Shown piece after piece: positions 6,569 through 12,935 of a stretch of DNA of 12,935 nucleotides. A program made the position numbers and the translations under genes. The stretch lies in assembly GCA_029937655.1 (NCBI GenBank), contig JAPYPK010000038.1, forward strand, positions 1-12,935. The letters run 5' to 3'. The stretch is from Nitrospinaceae bacterium (lineage in GTDB: Bacteria > Nitrospinota > Nitrospinia > Nitrospinales > VA-1). Below the pieces are notes generated by a model. That model was not told the origin of the DNA and did no database searches. It saw only the letters and a list, made by a program, of their open reading frames with translations. Every line of letters begins with the position of its first letter. Within the stretch, counting starts at the first letter, position 1.

Positions 6569-8335
6569 TTAATAAAAGGAAGAGTTTTCTGGGAGTTCAA
6601 AACTAAAACTTGCTCCTTGGTTTTTTGATGACTTGAATGTCAAGGTTCCCCCATGTAGTGCAACCATTTTTTTTGCAATTGCTAGACCTAGACCAGTTCC
6701 CTTTTTCGTTGAGTCTGAACCGATTTTATTAAAGGGTTGAAATAAGTCATCTAAGTCTTCATTTTTTATGCTCGGACCCTCATCTGTTACGGTGACGCGT
6801 ACAAAGCCATCGCCCGATTCCATGGTTATTTTGATAGTGCTACTTACAGGAGAAAATTTTATTGCGTTGGTCAATAGATTGTCCAGTACTTGTCCGATCC
6901 TAGGTGTATCAAATGAAATTGCTGTGGTCTGTTGGAAACTAATATTAAAATGAATATTTTTTTCTGTAGCTAGATGGGTATATAGTTTTACTCGTTCTTC
7001 AATAAGTCCGCGGAGATTGCCTGGTTGAAGATTTAGTACGAGTTGCCCACTTTCTATAGAAGATAAATTTAGCAAATCATTTAATAGTCCCAATATGTTT
7101 CCACTAGCGGAGTGGATGATTTTAAGGAAGTCGGTGCGTGTCTCTTCTTTTAAAGTAGTACCTTTCTTTAATAGAAACTCTGAATAACCTTTGATGGATG
7201 TGAGAGGATTACGTAAATCATGAGAAGCCATACCCAGTAACTCGTTTTTTACTTTAATCAACTCATGCAGGGTCAGGTTTTTTTCCTCTAATTCATTTTT
7301 TAAATTTTTCAACTCATCTGTTCGCAAGCACACCTCACTTTCGATGCGCCTGGCTCTTGAGGAAAGTATTTGAAAAATCACTGCAATAAATACTATGAGC
7401 ACTAATACGGCTGCCGAAAGCCAATTATGTAGCCTGTTAGGGCCTTTTTGAAACTCTAGATTTCCTTGCCAAACTAAAAACCAATGAATCTGAGAAAACC
7501 GTAATGCCATTTCTTTTTTTATAAGCGCGTTTTCTTTGAGGTTACCATACAGTTCGCTTTTACGATCTTCATCTAAGACCGTTAAAAACATGCCTGACGT
7601 TAGATAAGGATTGATTGTCTTCTCTAGCATGTTTTTTATTTGGTAAGTCCCTAGTACTGTTCCTAAAAATAAATTCCTTCTACCTTCAATTGTTTTGGGT
7701 GTGTCTACTCCTTCATAAAGTGGGAGATAAAATAACGCGACCATTTTTTTAGGGTTCTTGTGAATCAAGTTCACTGTGCTTGCGGCAACAATTTCACCTG
7801 AATCTCTAGCCTGGTTCATGAGCTTCAGTAAAACGGGTTGGGTGCTAATGTCAAATCCTAAAAACGACTCGTCATCGGAGTGGGGTTCCATGTAGTAAAT
7901 GGGGGAATATTCGTTCTTTTTGGGCGCTGTAATAATGGTCGTGTTTTTACTTAGACTCGTGAACTTAAAATTAATAAAACCGTCTTTTTGAGCCATTGAT
8001 TCCAGAGCAGAGCGTTGGTCCTGTTGAACGCGCGGAATCCATTGAAAAGATTTAATAAAATTGTTCTTTTTTAAAAGCGGTGAAGTGTAAGTTTTGAATC
8101 CAGACCGAGTAATATTTTTTGATACCTTAAATAGAGAAGCAATTCCCATTAGTTCTTGGGCTATAGTTTCTAATTGTTCCTCAATGATCCGAGTATTTTT
8201 GATTCCTTCTTGCTCAAAGCGTTGTATCCAGTCATATTCATTTTCTTTTTTGACATTGTTGAGGGTGACAAACATCAGAGTGATTGCAAGTGCTAGTAAC
8301 CCCCAGGTTGTATATGTAAGTTTTTTTAAAAACAC
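6569..8335 (-). CDS. Membrane sensor histidine kinase with extracytoplasmic CHASE domain
   Basis: A 588-residue kinase starting with GTG at 8335; there is no earlier usable start and the next ATG would cut the first helix. TM1 is about residues 9-27 and TM2 about 304-325. Between them lies a CHASE-type sensor (core 95-235: FQWIPRV, IYYMEP, LGFDIS, LKLMNQARDSGEIVAAS, ALFYLPLY). A coiled coil (about 328-365) leads to HisKA with phospho-acceptor H372 in MASHDLRNPLTSIKGYSEFL. The HATPase domain has N-box N486/N490, a G1 box DEGPS (518-522), F-box LFQPF (531-535) and G2 GTGLGLAIAKKM (546-557). CHASE domains bind small ligands such as amino-acid, adenine or peptide derivatives; the ligand here is unknown. 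It faces the NtrC-type regulator and lies 45 bases after the methyltransferase gene. Confidence 0.95.
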   Translation of the reverse strand: MFLKKLTYTTWGLLALAITLMFVTLNNVKKENEYDWIQRFEQEGIKNTRIIEEQLETIAQELMGIASLFKVSKNITRSGFKTYTSPLLKKNNFIKSFQWIPRVQQDQRSALESMAQKDGFINFKFTSLSKNTTIITAPKKNEYSPIYYMEPHSDDESFLGFDISTQPVLLKLMNQARDSGEIVAASTVNLIHKNPKKMVALFYLPLYEGVDTPKTIEGRRNLFLGTVLGTYQIKNMLEKTINPYLTSGMFLTVLDEDRKSELYGNLKENALIKKEMALRFSQIHWFLVWQGNLEFQKGPNRLHNWLSAAVLVLIVFIAVIFQILSSRARRIESEVCLRTDELKNLKNELEEKNLTLHELIKVKNELLGMASHDLRNPLTSIKGYSEFLLKKGTTLKEETRTDFLKIIHSASGNILGLLNDLLNLSSIESGQLVLNLQPGNLRGLIEERVKLYTHLATEKNIHFNISFQQTTAISFDTPRIGQVLDNLLTNAIKFSPVSSTIKITMESGDGFVRVTVTDEGPSIKNEDLDDLFQPFNKIGSDSTKKGTGLGLAIAKKMVALHGGTLTFKSSKNQGASFSFELPENSSFY

Positions 8336-8380
8336 CTTAGACTCGTTAATTGGTTGTTTTGTATTTAATCATTACTGCTT

Positions 8381-9295
8381 TTATCCCTTTGTAATATGTA
8401 TAAATGTGAGTTCGTGCTTATTGTTATATAGATGTACGACCTGACTTCCTTCGATTTCTAAAAATTTTTCAGCAAAACTATAATCTGGTGAACCTTGAAA
8501 CTTTATTGTGCAAATAAAATTTTTGCATTTTTTCGACTCGAACCATAGGGATAGCCAGTCAAATAACTTTTCTGGGAAGCAGATGACATCACTGAACAGC
8601 CAGTCCACTTTATCGTAGTCTGACGGTTTTATGGAAAAAACGTCTGCCTTGTGGTACTCCACATTTGAAAGGGAGGCAATTTTAGGGTCTAAGGGTGACC
8701 GGTCGATCGATAGGACTCGTGCGCCAAGTTTTTGTATTACCCATGCCCATCCGCCTGGACTTCCCCCCGCATCAATGCAGAAATCACCAGGTTGAGGGGT
8801 TTTTTCTGCTCTAGTTAAGGATTCATACAATTTAAGGTAGGCTCGGCTTGGAGGGCCTTTCTTGTTTTCTTCAAATAGCATTTCCCCGTTCTTAAAGAGA
8901 CTTGAACATTTAGAGGATGCTAAGATTTTATTTTCGGTAAGAAGGGTCCAGGAGCCGATAGGCGAGGTGGGTAGTGCGCAGGGAAAGCATAAGGGTTTTG
9001 CGGAAACGTGGGGTAGTTTTTCTTGAATCAGTTTTGCGCGGCGATGAAATTGATATGAATAAAGGCACCAATTTCTTTGTATTTTTTTAAGTTGTTTTGC
9101 ACCATCATTAATGGAATCTATGGTTAAGACCTTGGGGTCGTGCCAAGTGTTTATTGACCATAAAGACTTTTTTGGTGCTATTGAGGATAAGGCCAATTGA
9201 TCATGAATATCAATAATTCCATCTAACTCGTCCTTTAATGGTTTCATATAATCTTTTGATCCTAAATATGCGGATCGTATTATTTTAGAAACCAT
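8381..9295 (-). CDS. RlmM/FtsJ-like SAM-dependent 2'-O-ribose RNA methyltransferase
   Basis: A 304-residue protein with a C-terminal FtsJ-fold methyltransferase. SRAYLKLYESL (150-160) gives the first catalytic lysine K155. DAGGSPGGWAWV (175-186) is the SAM-binding motif I, followed by D198. D236 (SDV), K265 (TIKFQG) and E295 (NKHELTF) complete the K-D-K-E tetrad of 2'-O-methyltransferases. The layout (N-terminal region of about 145 residues, then the methylase) is that of RlmM, which methylates the ribose of 23S rRNA C2498, though it is shorter than the E. coli enzyme (366 residues) and the N-terminal part matches RlmM only loosely. RlmE lacks such an N-terminal domain. It starts at ATG 9295 with GGAG nine bases upstream. 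The histidine kinase follows 45 bases later on the same strand. Confidence 0.85.
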   Translation of the reverse strand: MVSKIIRSAYLGSKDYMKPLKDELDGIIDIHDQLALSSIAPKKSLWSINTWHDPKVLTIDSINDGAKQLKKIQRNWCLYSYQFHRRAKLIQEKLPHVSAKPLCFPCALPTSPIGSWTLLTENKILASSKCSSLFKNGEMLFEENKKGPPSRAYLKLYESLTRAEKTPQPGDFCIDAGGSPGGWAWVIQKLGARVLSIDRSPLDPKIASLSNVEYHKADVFSIKPSDYDKVDWLFSDVICFPEKLFDWLSLWFESKKCKNFICTIKFQGSPDYSFAEKFLEIEGSQVVHLYNNKHELTFIHITKG

Positions 9296-9478
9296 TTATA
9301 TTATCTCCGTTGCTTTTTTTGTCGTTTTAACTATAGATGTTTTGTTTTTATGATTGTCCCATTCACCAATTTTTATGTAGTGGGAAGAATATTGTTTTGT
9401 GATTTTTAAAATACATTTGTTTGTGGGAAGCTAGTATTAGTAATGGTTGGCAGGGCTAAAAATCTAAAAATTCTTCAA

Positions 9479-9533
9479 GACAGGATAGTGTGGTTTTGGA
9501 GCAGTTAATAAATGGTATTACACTAAACCTGTC
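9479..9533. repeat. Long interrupted inverted repeat between udg and methyltransferase genes
   Basis: The left arm GACAGG-AT-AGTGT (9479-9491) and right arm ACACT-AAA-CCTGTC (9520-9533) pair over eleven positions around an AT/AAA internal mismatch, with a 28-base centre. It begins about 30 bases beyond the udg stop on the minus strand. Neither side has a tight U-run: the minus-strand downstream flank is TTGAAGAATTTTT. It may be a transcript-end stem-loop or a double operator. The rest of 9296-9563 holds no gene. Confidence 0.5.
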
Positions 9534-9535
9534 AA
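9507..9535 (-). promoter_or_regulatory. Candidate sigma-70 promoter for the methyltransferase gene
   Basis: Read on the minus strand, a perfect -35 TTGACA (9535-9530) is separated by 17 bases from TTTATT (9512-9507), a four-of-six -10. It would transcribe toward the methyltransferase/kinase pair, with a leader of about 200 bases. The -35 overlaps the outer arm of the inverted repeat at 9528-9533, so a protein bound there would block it. Confidence 0.35.
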
Positions 9536-9563
9536 AAAATTAAAAATATTTTTTCTGTTATTT

Positions 9564-10328
9564 TTATTTTTTCAGTTTTGTCAGAACTTTATTCATATCA
9601 TTCATGACATTGCGTCTGTTCTCAATTGTATAGGCTCTCAATAGATAGGCCGGGTGAAGGGTTAGCATGAGAGGAACTCCTTGATATTCATGCCAGCTAC
9701 CCCGTTCCTTCATAATAGGGACAGTTCTTCCTAACAAGGTACTTGCGGCAGGTTTACCTAATGCCACAATGGCTTTGGGTCGAATGGCCTGTAGTTGCCT
9801 TATCAAGAATGGCTTGCAGGCGGCTATTTCATCCGGTTTTGGATCTCTGTTGTTAGGCGGGCGGCATTTTACGATATTGCAGATATAGGTGTCTTCCTCG
9901 CGGCTTAGGTGCATCCCTTTTTCTATGATTTCCGTCAACTTTCTTCCTGCTCGGCCTACAAAGGGGAATCCCTGCTCGTCCTCATCTGCTCCGGGTCCTT
10001 CGCCTACAAAAACGAGGTCAGCGTTTGGGTTTCCTGAGCCAAATACAATCGTTTTTCTGTCTTTATGTAAGTTGCAGCGATTACAATCTCCTAATTCCTT
10101 GCGCACGTTTTCGATGCTGATACTGGGTTTTGTTGTGATATTTTTATTGGTTTTCATATGGGATGTTTTGTCTGTATCAATAGAGGAGTAGACGAGTCCC
10201 TTTGTGCCAGATTGAAGTTCTAGACTTACACCTGGCTCGGATGGGATTTCCGAAATACCATGATCTTTTAGAAATATTAGATAATTTCTCAAGTCTCTAA
10301 GTAAAATGGATTTTTTTTGTGTCGGCAT
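9564..10328 (-). CDS. udg: Type 4 uracil-DNA glycosylase with 4Fe-4S cluster
   Basis: A 254-residue family 4 uracil-DNA glycosylase, which cuts uracil from DNA as the first step of base excision repair. The iron-sulfur ligands are C82 and C85 (CNRCNLHKDR), C155 (NIVKCRPPNNRDP) and C171 (ACKPFL). Active-site motif A is GEGPGADEDEQGFPFVGRAG (109-128) and motif B is HPAYLLR (225-231). Residues 8-28 (LLRDLRNYLIFLKDHGISEIP) are the N-terminal helix usual in the family and support the ATG at 10328, though no Shine-Dalgarno is obvious. Residues 30-70 are a low-similarity linker. The gene is alone on its strand, divergent from the helical protein at 10534, with a 205-base region between them. Confidence 0.94.
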   Translation of the reverse strand: MPTQKKSILLRDLRNYLIFLKDHGISEIPSEPGVSLELQSGTKGLVYSSIDTDKTSHMKTNKNITTKPSISIENVRKELGDCNRCNLHKDRKTIVFGSGNPNADLVFVGEGPGADEDEQGFPFVGRAGRKLTEIIEKGMHLSREEDTYICNIVKCRPPNNRDPKPDEIAACKPFLIRQLQAIRPKAIVALGKPAASTLLGRTVPIMKERGSWHEYQGVPLMLTLHPAYLLRAYTIENRRNVMNDMNKVLTKLKK

Positions 10329-10397
10329 ATCGGAATCGAGATTATCAAAAGGTCACAGGTAAAACAACATGTATTGAGGGGTTATCTGTGGAATTAA

Positions 10398-10433
10398 ATT
10401 TACGGTATAAAAAAATAAATTACTTTCGTAAAT
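10398..10433. repeat. Inverted repeat in the divergent udg promoter region
   Basis: ATTTACG (10398-10404) and CGTAAAT (10427-10433) are perfect 7-base arms around a 22-base AT-rich spacer. The position, between udg and the divergent 10534 gene, fits an operator, but seven bases in AT-rich DNA is weak evidence. Confidence 0.25.
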
Positions 10434-10466
10434 CTAGTAAGAATTAAAATATGAATATATTTGATG

Positions 10467-10495
10467 TTGAGTCTCTGGAACGCTTGGTTTATTAT
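10467..10495 (+). promoter_or_regulatory. Candidate sigma-70 promoter for the helical protein / argS genes
   Basis: TTGAGT (10467-10472, four of six) and TATTAT (10490-10495, five of six) are separated by exactly 17 bases. Transcription would begin near 10502, giving a leader of about 30 bases that carries the Shine-Dalgarno at 10520-10524. This is the best -35/-10 pair seen on the plus strand of this intergenic region. Confidence 0.45.
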
Positions 10496-10511
10496 GAAAT
10501 AAGTTAACTCA

Positions 10512-10524
10512 ACCTTGTCAAGGT
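10512..10524 (+). promoter_or_regulatory. Palindrome ACCTTG-T-CAAGGT containing the ribosome binding site
   Basis: A perfect 6+1+6 palindrome whose right half supplies the AAGGTG Shine-Dalgarno, eight bases before the ATG at 10534. The one-base centre makes a tight RNA hairpin unlikely unless inner pairs open, so it may be a protein site or chance. Confidence 0.3.
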
Positions 10525-10533
10525 GAATGATAT

Positions 10534-10839
10534 ATGTCTGGTCTAAAAAGCGCATGGGAGCTTAGTCTTGAGAGATCCGAAAAACTTGTTCCTGAACTAA
10601 AAAATAAAAAAGAAATTACCGATGAACAAAAGAACAAAATTAGTGATATCCGCATGGAGTATAAGGCTAAAATTGCAGACAAGGATGTAATGTTGCAGGA
10701 TAAGCTAAGAAAACTCCATGATCGAATTCCTCCCGAAGAAATTCAACATGTAACTGTAGAGTTGCAAAAGGAGTTTGCGGAGGAAAAGAAGGCCTATGAA
10801 GATAAAATGGAGAAAGAAATTGAATCTATTCGTAATTGA
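10534..10839 (+). CDS. Highly charged helical (coiled-coil) protein of unknown function
   Basis: A 101-residue protein starting at ATG 10534 with AAGGTG eight bases upstream. It is almost entirely Lys/Glu/Asp-rich with heptad-like Leu/Ile spacing, so it should be a long helix or coiled coil. Only the segment HDRIPPEEIQ (62-71) breaks the helix. There is no signal peptide, membrane segment or cysteine, so it is probably cytosolic. The opening MSGLKSAWELSLERSEKL looks like a conserved N-terminal box rather than random charged sequence. argS begins 95 bases after its stop on the same strand. I recognise no characterised family. The gap 10840-10934 shows no strong terminator, so readthrough into argS is possible. 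Confidence 0.75.
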   Translation: MSGLKSAWELSLERSEKLVPELKNKKEITDEQKNKISDIRMEYKAKIADKDVMLQDKLRKLHDRIPPEEIQHVTVELQKEFAEEKKAYEDKMEKEIESIRN

Positions 10840-10934
10840 ATAAACCGACCACAACCTTGAACCCTCCGGTCCTAATCGTTCCTTTCCTGGCGAGATCTAA
10901 GTTTTAAATATTTTTCCAGTAGCTAAAAAAATAA

Positions 10935-12599
10935 ATGAAAAAATTTGTACGTAAACTGATCAAAAGTGCGTTAAATAATGCCAAAAATGATGGCGATCTT
11001 GAGTTGTCCATTATGCCTGAAATAGTGGTAGAAAAACCTAAGGAAGAAAAGTTTGGTGATTTTTCTACATCACTCGCGATGGGGCTTGCAAAGTCTGAAA
11101 GAAGGAAGCCATACGAAATCGCGGAAATCTTATCTCGCCATCTTCAATGTAACGATGACAATATAGACTCAGTTGCAATAGCTGGGCCTGGATTTCTCAA
11201 TATAACAATGAGGCGGTCTTTTTTTTTAGAGCGCCTATTGAAGGCTGCAGAACAACCCGATCGATACGGTTCTTCGAATGCTGGTCAGGGGAAAAAAGTT
11301 CTCCTTGAGTTTGTGAGCGCTAACCCTACAGGACCTCTTCATGTTGGGCACGGTCGTGGAGCAGCGGTCGGTGATATGTTAGGCCGGCTTCTTGATAAAG
11401 CAGGATATAATGTGAGCACAGAGTACTATATTAATGATGTCGGAAATCAAATGAATACCCTTGGACGCTCTACGTGGGCTCGTTATTTAGAATTACAAGG
11501 TAGAGAGAATGGTTTTCCGTCTGATTACTATCAGGGTGATTATATAAAAGATATTGCAAGAGATATACATGAACAGCATGGAAGTGAGTTTCTTCATAAA
11601 ACTGAGGATGAGGTCCTACCATTTTTTCGTGAATACTCACTTAATTCAATTTTAGATGGAATCAAAGAAGATCTTGCTAAATTTGGAGTAAGTTTTGACC
11701 AGTGGTTTAGCGAAAAAAAATTATACGACCATCAGTTAGTTGAGACAGCTGTTAACTGGCTTCGAAAAGAAAAATATATTTATGACAAGGATGGGGCTGT
11801 TTGGTTAAAGTCGTCGGATTTTAATGATGAAAAAGATCGAGTGCTCATCAAACAGTCTGGTGAAAAAACTTATTTTTGTTCTGATATAGCCTATCACAAG
11901 AATAAAATTGACCGCGGGTTTGAATGGATTGTTGACTTGTGGGGAGCTGACCACCATGGTTATGTTCCTCGGATGAAGTCGGCATTGCAAGCGATGGGAT
12001 ACGATGAAAATGTTTTTAAAGTAATGCTCATTCAGTTTGTGTCTTTGAAGCGCGACGGAGACAAAGTATCTATGTCTACCAGGTCAGGAGAGTTTGAAAC
12101 TCTGGCTGATGTTATTAAGGAGGTAGGAGTTGATGCAACCCGATTTTTCTTTCTCATGAGAAGTTCCGACACACACCTTGACTTTGACCTTGAATTAGCT
12201 AAAAAAGCATCAGCAGATAATCCGGTTTTCTATATTCAATATGCTCACGCACGTATCTGTAGTATTTTTCGCACAGCAACCAAACAGGGAATAAAACTGC
12301 GTGACGCGGTTGATGTTGACTTGTCGCCTTTAAAAAATGAAGAAGAATTTATCATGATAAAAAAAATACTTTCTTTTACAGAAATTATTGAAAAAAGTGC
12401 TGAGCTATTAGAAGTTCACCGGGTTCCATTTTATTTGCAGGATCTCGTGGGCACTTTTCACAGGTACTATTCTCGTAACCGGATTGTTAGCGATGATCAT
12501 GATTTGTCTTTTGCGCGTTTATTTTTAATGAATTGTCTTCGTATTACAATTTGTAATGGCCTTTCTGTAATGGGCGTATCTTCACCTGAGCGTATGTAG
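10935..12599 (+). CDS. argS: Arginyl-tRNA synthetase
   Basis: A complete 554-residue class I aminoacyl-tRNA synthetase that charges tRNA-Arg using ATP. The N-terminal Add-1-type domain (about 1-110) includes KPKEEKFGDFSTSLAM (34-49) and AIAGPGFLNI (81-90), which recognise the tRNA D-loop. The catalytic core has FVSANPTGPLHVGHGRGAA (126-144) with the HIGH equivalent HVGH (136-139), then DLWGADHHGYVPRM (334-347), and the KMSKS equivalent KVSMS (377-381) followed by TRSGEF, a variant common in bacterial ArgS. The C-terminal DALR anticodon-binding domain runs from about 425 and ends in the usual GLSVMGVSSPERM. The length is typical. No strong Shine-Dalgarno precedes ATG 10935. The next gene starts 48 bases after its stop. 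Confidence 0.97.
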   Translation: MKKFVRKLIKSALNNAKNDGDLELSIMPEIVVEKPKEEKFGDFSTSLAMGLAKSERRKPYEIAEILSRHLQCNDDNIDSVAIAGPGFLNITMRRSFFLERLLKAAEQPDRYGSSNAGQGKKVLLEFVSANPTGPLHVGHGRGAAVGDMLGRLLDKAGYNVSTEYYINDVGNQMNTLGRSTWARYLELQGRENGFPSDYYQGDYIKDIARDIHEQHGSEFLHKTEDEVLPFFREYSLNSILDGIKEDLAKFGVSFDQWFSEKKLYDHQLVETAVNWLRKEKYIYDKDGAVWLKSSDFNDEKDRVLIKQSGEKTYFCSDIAYHKNKIDRGFEWIVDLWGADHHGYVPRMKSALQAMGYDENVFKVMLIQFVSLKRDGDKVSMSTRSGEFETLADVIKEVGVDATRFFFLMRSSDTHLDFDLELAKKASADNPVFYIQYAHARICSIFRTATKQGIKLRDAVDVDLSPLKNEEEFIMIKKILSFTEIIEKSAELLEVHRVPFYLQDLVGTFHRYYSRNRIVSDDHDLSFARLFLMNCLRITICNGLSVMGVSSPERM

Positions 12600-12647
12600 T
12601 AGATTTTTTTTCGTGATTTTAATTTTATTGGCAAGTGCTGAAAATTA

Positions 12648-12935
12648 ATGAAATCATCAGCTAAATTTTTTTCTACCTGCATAATTTTTATTTTAGCTGG
12701 TCTCGGATTGTTTTTTACCTCAACCCTATCGTTTGATTTTTTTTCAGATAAAGAAAATATTTTCCTGAAGAAAATAATTGTATCAAAACCTAGAAATATG
12801 AAGGATAAGCAGGCTTTGGTTGCGTCTGGCATTAGTATCCTGGAAGATTTTACTTTTTTTGATACTCTGGATGATCCTGCGATGAAAAAATATCTTTCAT
12901 TAAATGGAAATATTTCTTTACTAAAAGATGAAAAT
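12648..12935 (+). CDS. N-terminal part of a membrane-anchored protein, possibly SPOR-domain, cut by the window edge
   Basis: Ninety-six codons are open to the right edge, starting at ATG 12648, 48 bases after argS. A short basic start is followed by a hydrophobic segment (about residues 11-27, CIIFILAGLGLFFTSTL), an inner-membrane anchor with the remainder outside. The segment ILEDFTFFDTLDDPAMKKYL (residues 68-87) resembles the linker motif (FTFFDTL) found in SPOR-domain, FtsN-like cell-envelope proteins, which often follow argS in deltaproteobacteria. The SPOR domain itself, if present, is beyond the window. Another membrane-anchored protein is possible. The ribosome binding site is weak. 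Confidence 0.6.
   Translation, partial: MKSSAKFFSTCIIFILAGLGLFFTSTLSFDFFSDKENIFLKKIIVSKPRNMKDKQALVASGISILEDFTFFDTLDDPAMKKYLSLNGNISLLKDEN

Noticed and set aside
8094..8444. 116-codon plus-strand ORF
   Set aside because: Antisense to the kinase N-terminus and methyltransferase C-terminus; no supporting features.
12497..12832. 111-codon minus-strand ORF
   Set aside because: Antisense to the end of argS and the following membrane protein, both of which have better coding evidence.
1..12935. Possible mobile element, CRISPR array, tRNA or toxin-antitoxin pair
   Set aside because: I found no transposase or integrase motifs, no regularly spaced repeats, no tRNA-like T-loop/acceptor pattern and no recognisable toxin-antitoxin pair on reading both strands.

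Overview
This is a 12.9 kb stretch of an AT-rich chromosome from a Gram-negative bacterium. Evidence for the outer membrane comes from a lipid-A-biosynthesis N-terminal-type protein, two lipoprotein signal peptides, and a sigma-54 response regulator facing a CHASE-domain kinase. The gene mix and the order coiled-coil protein / argS / probable SPOR-type protein look like a deltaproteobacterial or Nitrospinota-type lineage. That placement is inference from gene style, not from a marker gene. I see no rRNA, tRNA, CRISPR array, insertion sequence or phage gene, and no stretch over 300 bases lacks a gene.

Left part (1-2727), all on the minus strand: rlmN, a family 2 polyprenyl-phosphate-type glycosyltransferase, a LAB_N membrane protein and a small two-helix membrane protein are tightly packed (10-base gap, 3-base gap, 8-base overlap) and look like one operon. 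The last three form a typical envelope-glycan module. After a candidate terminator hairpin, the first 41 codons of another membrane protein run off the left edge.

Middle (2977-4937): an unusual protein with a lipobox, a pilin-like soluble segment and four membrane helices (minus) is divergent from a Ham1-family NTP pyrophosphatase of archaeal/eukaryotic style (plus). A small cysteine-containing lipoprotein follows.

Two-component region (4961-9295): a full NtrC-type regulator (receiver, AAA+, Fis HTH) converges on a membrane histidine kinase with an extracytoplasmic CHASE domain. They are plausibly partners. The kinase lies 45 bases downstream of an RlmM-like 2'-O-methyltransferase on the same strand.

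Right part (9564-12935): a type 4 (4Fe-4S) uracil-DNA glycosylase on the minus strand is divergent from a plus-strand series: a 101-residue charged helical protein, argS, and the start of a membrane-anchored protein that runs off the right edge.

Most genes are recognisable housekeeping or signalling families. The parts least explained by known families are the lipobox/pilin-like/four-helix protein, the lipoprotein before the response regulator, the helical protein before argS, and a long interrupted inverted repeat around a candidate promoter at 9479-9535. I did not find a clear new defence or mobile system.
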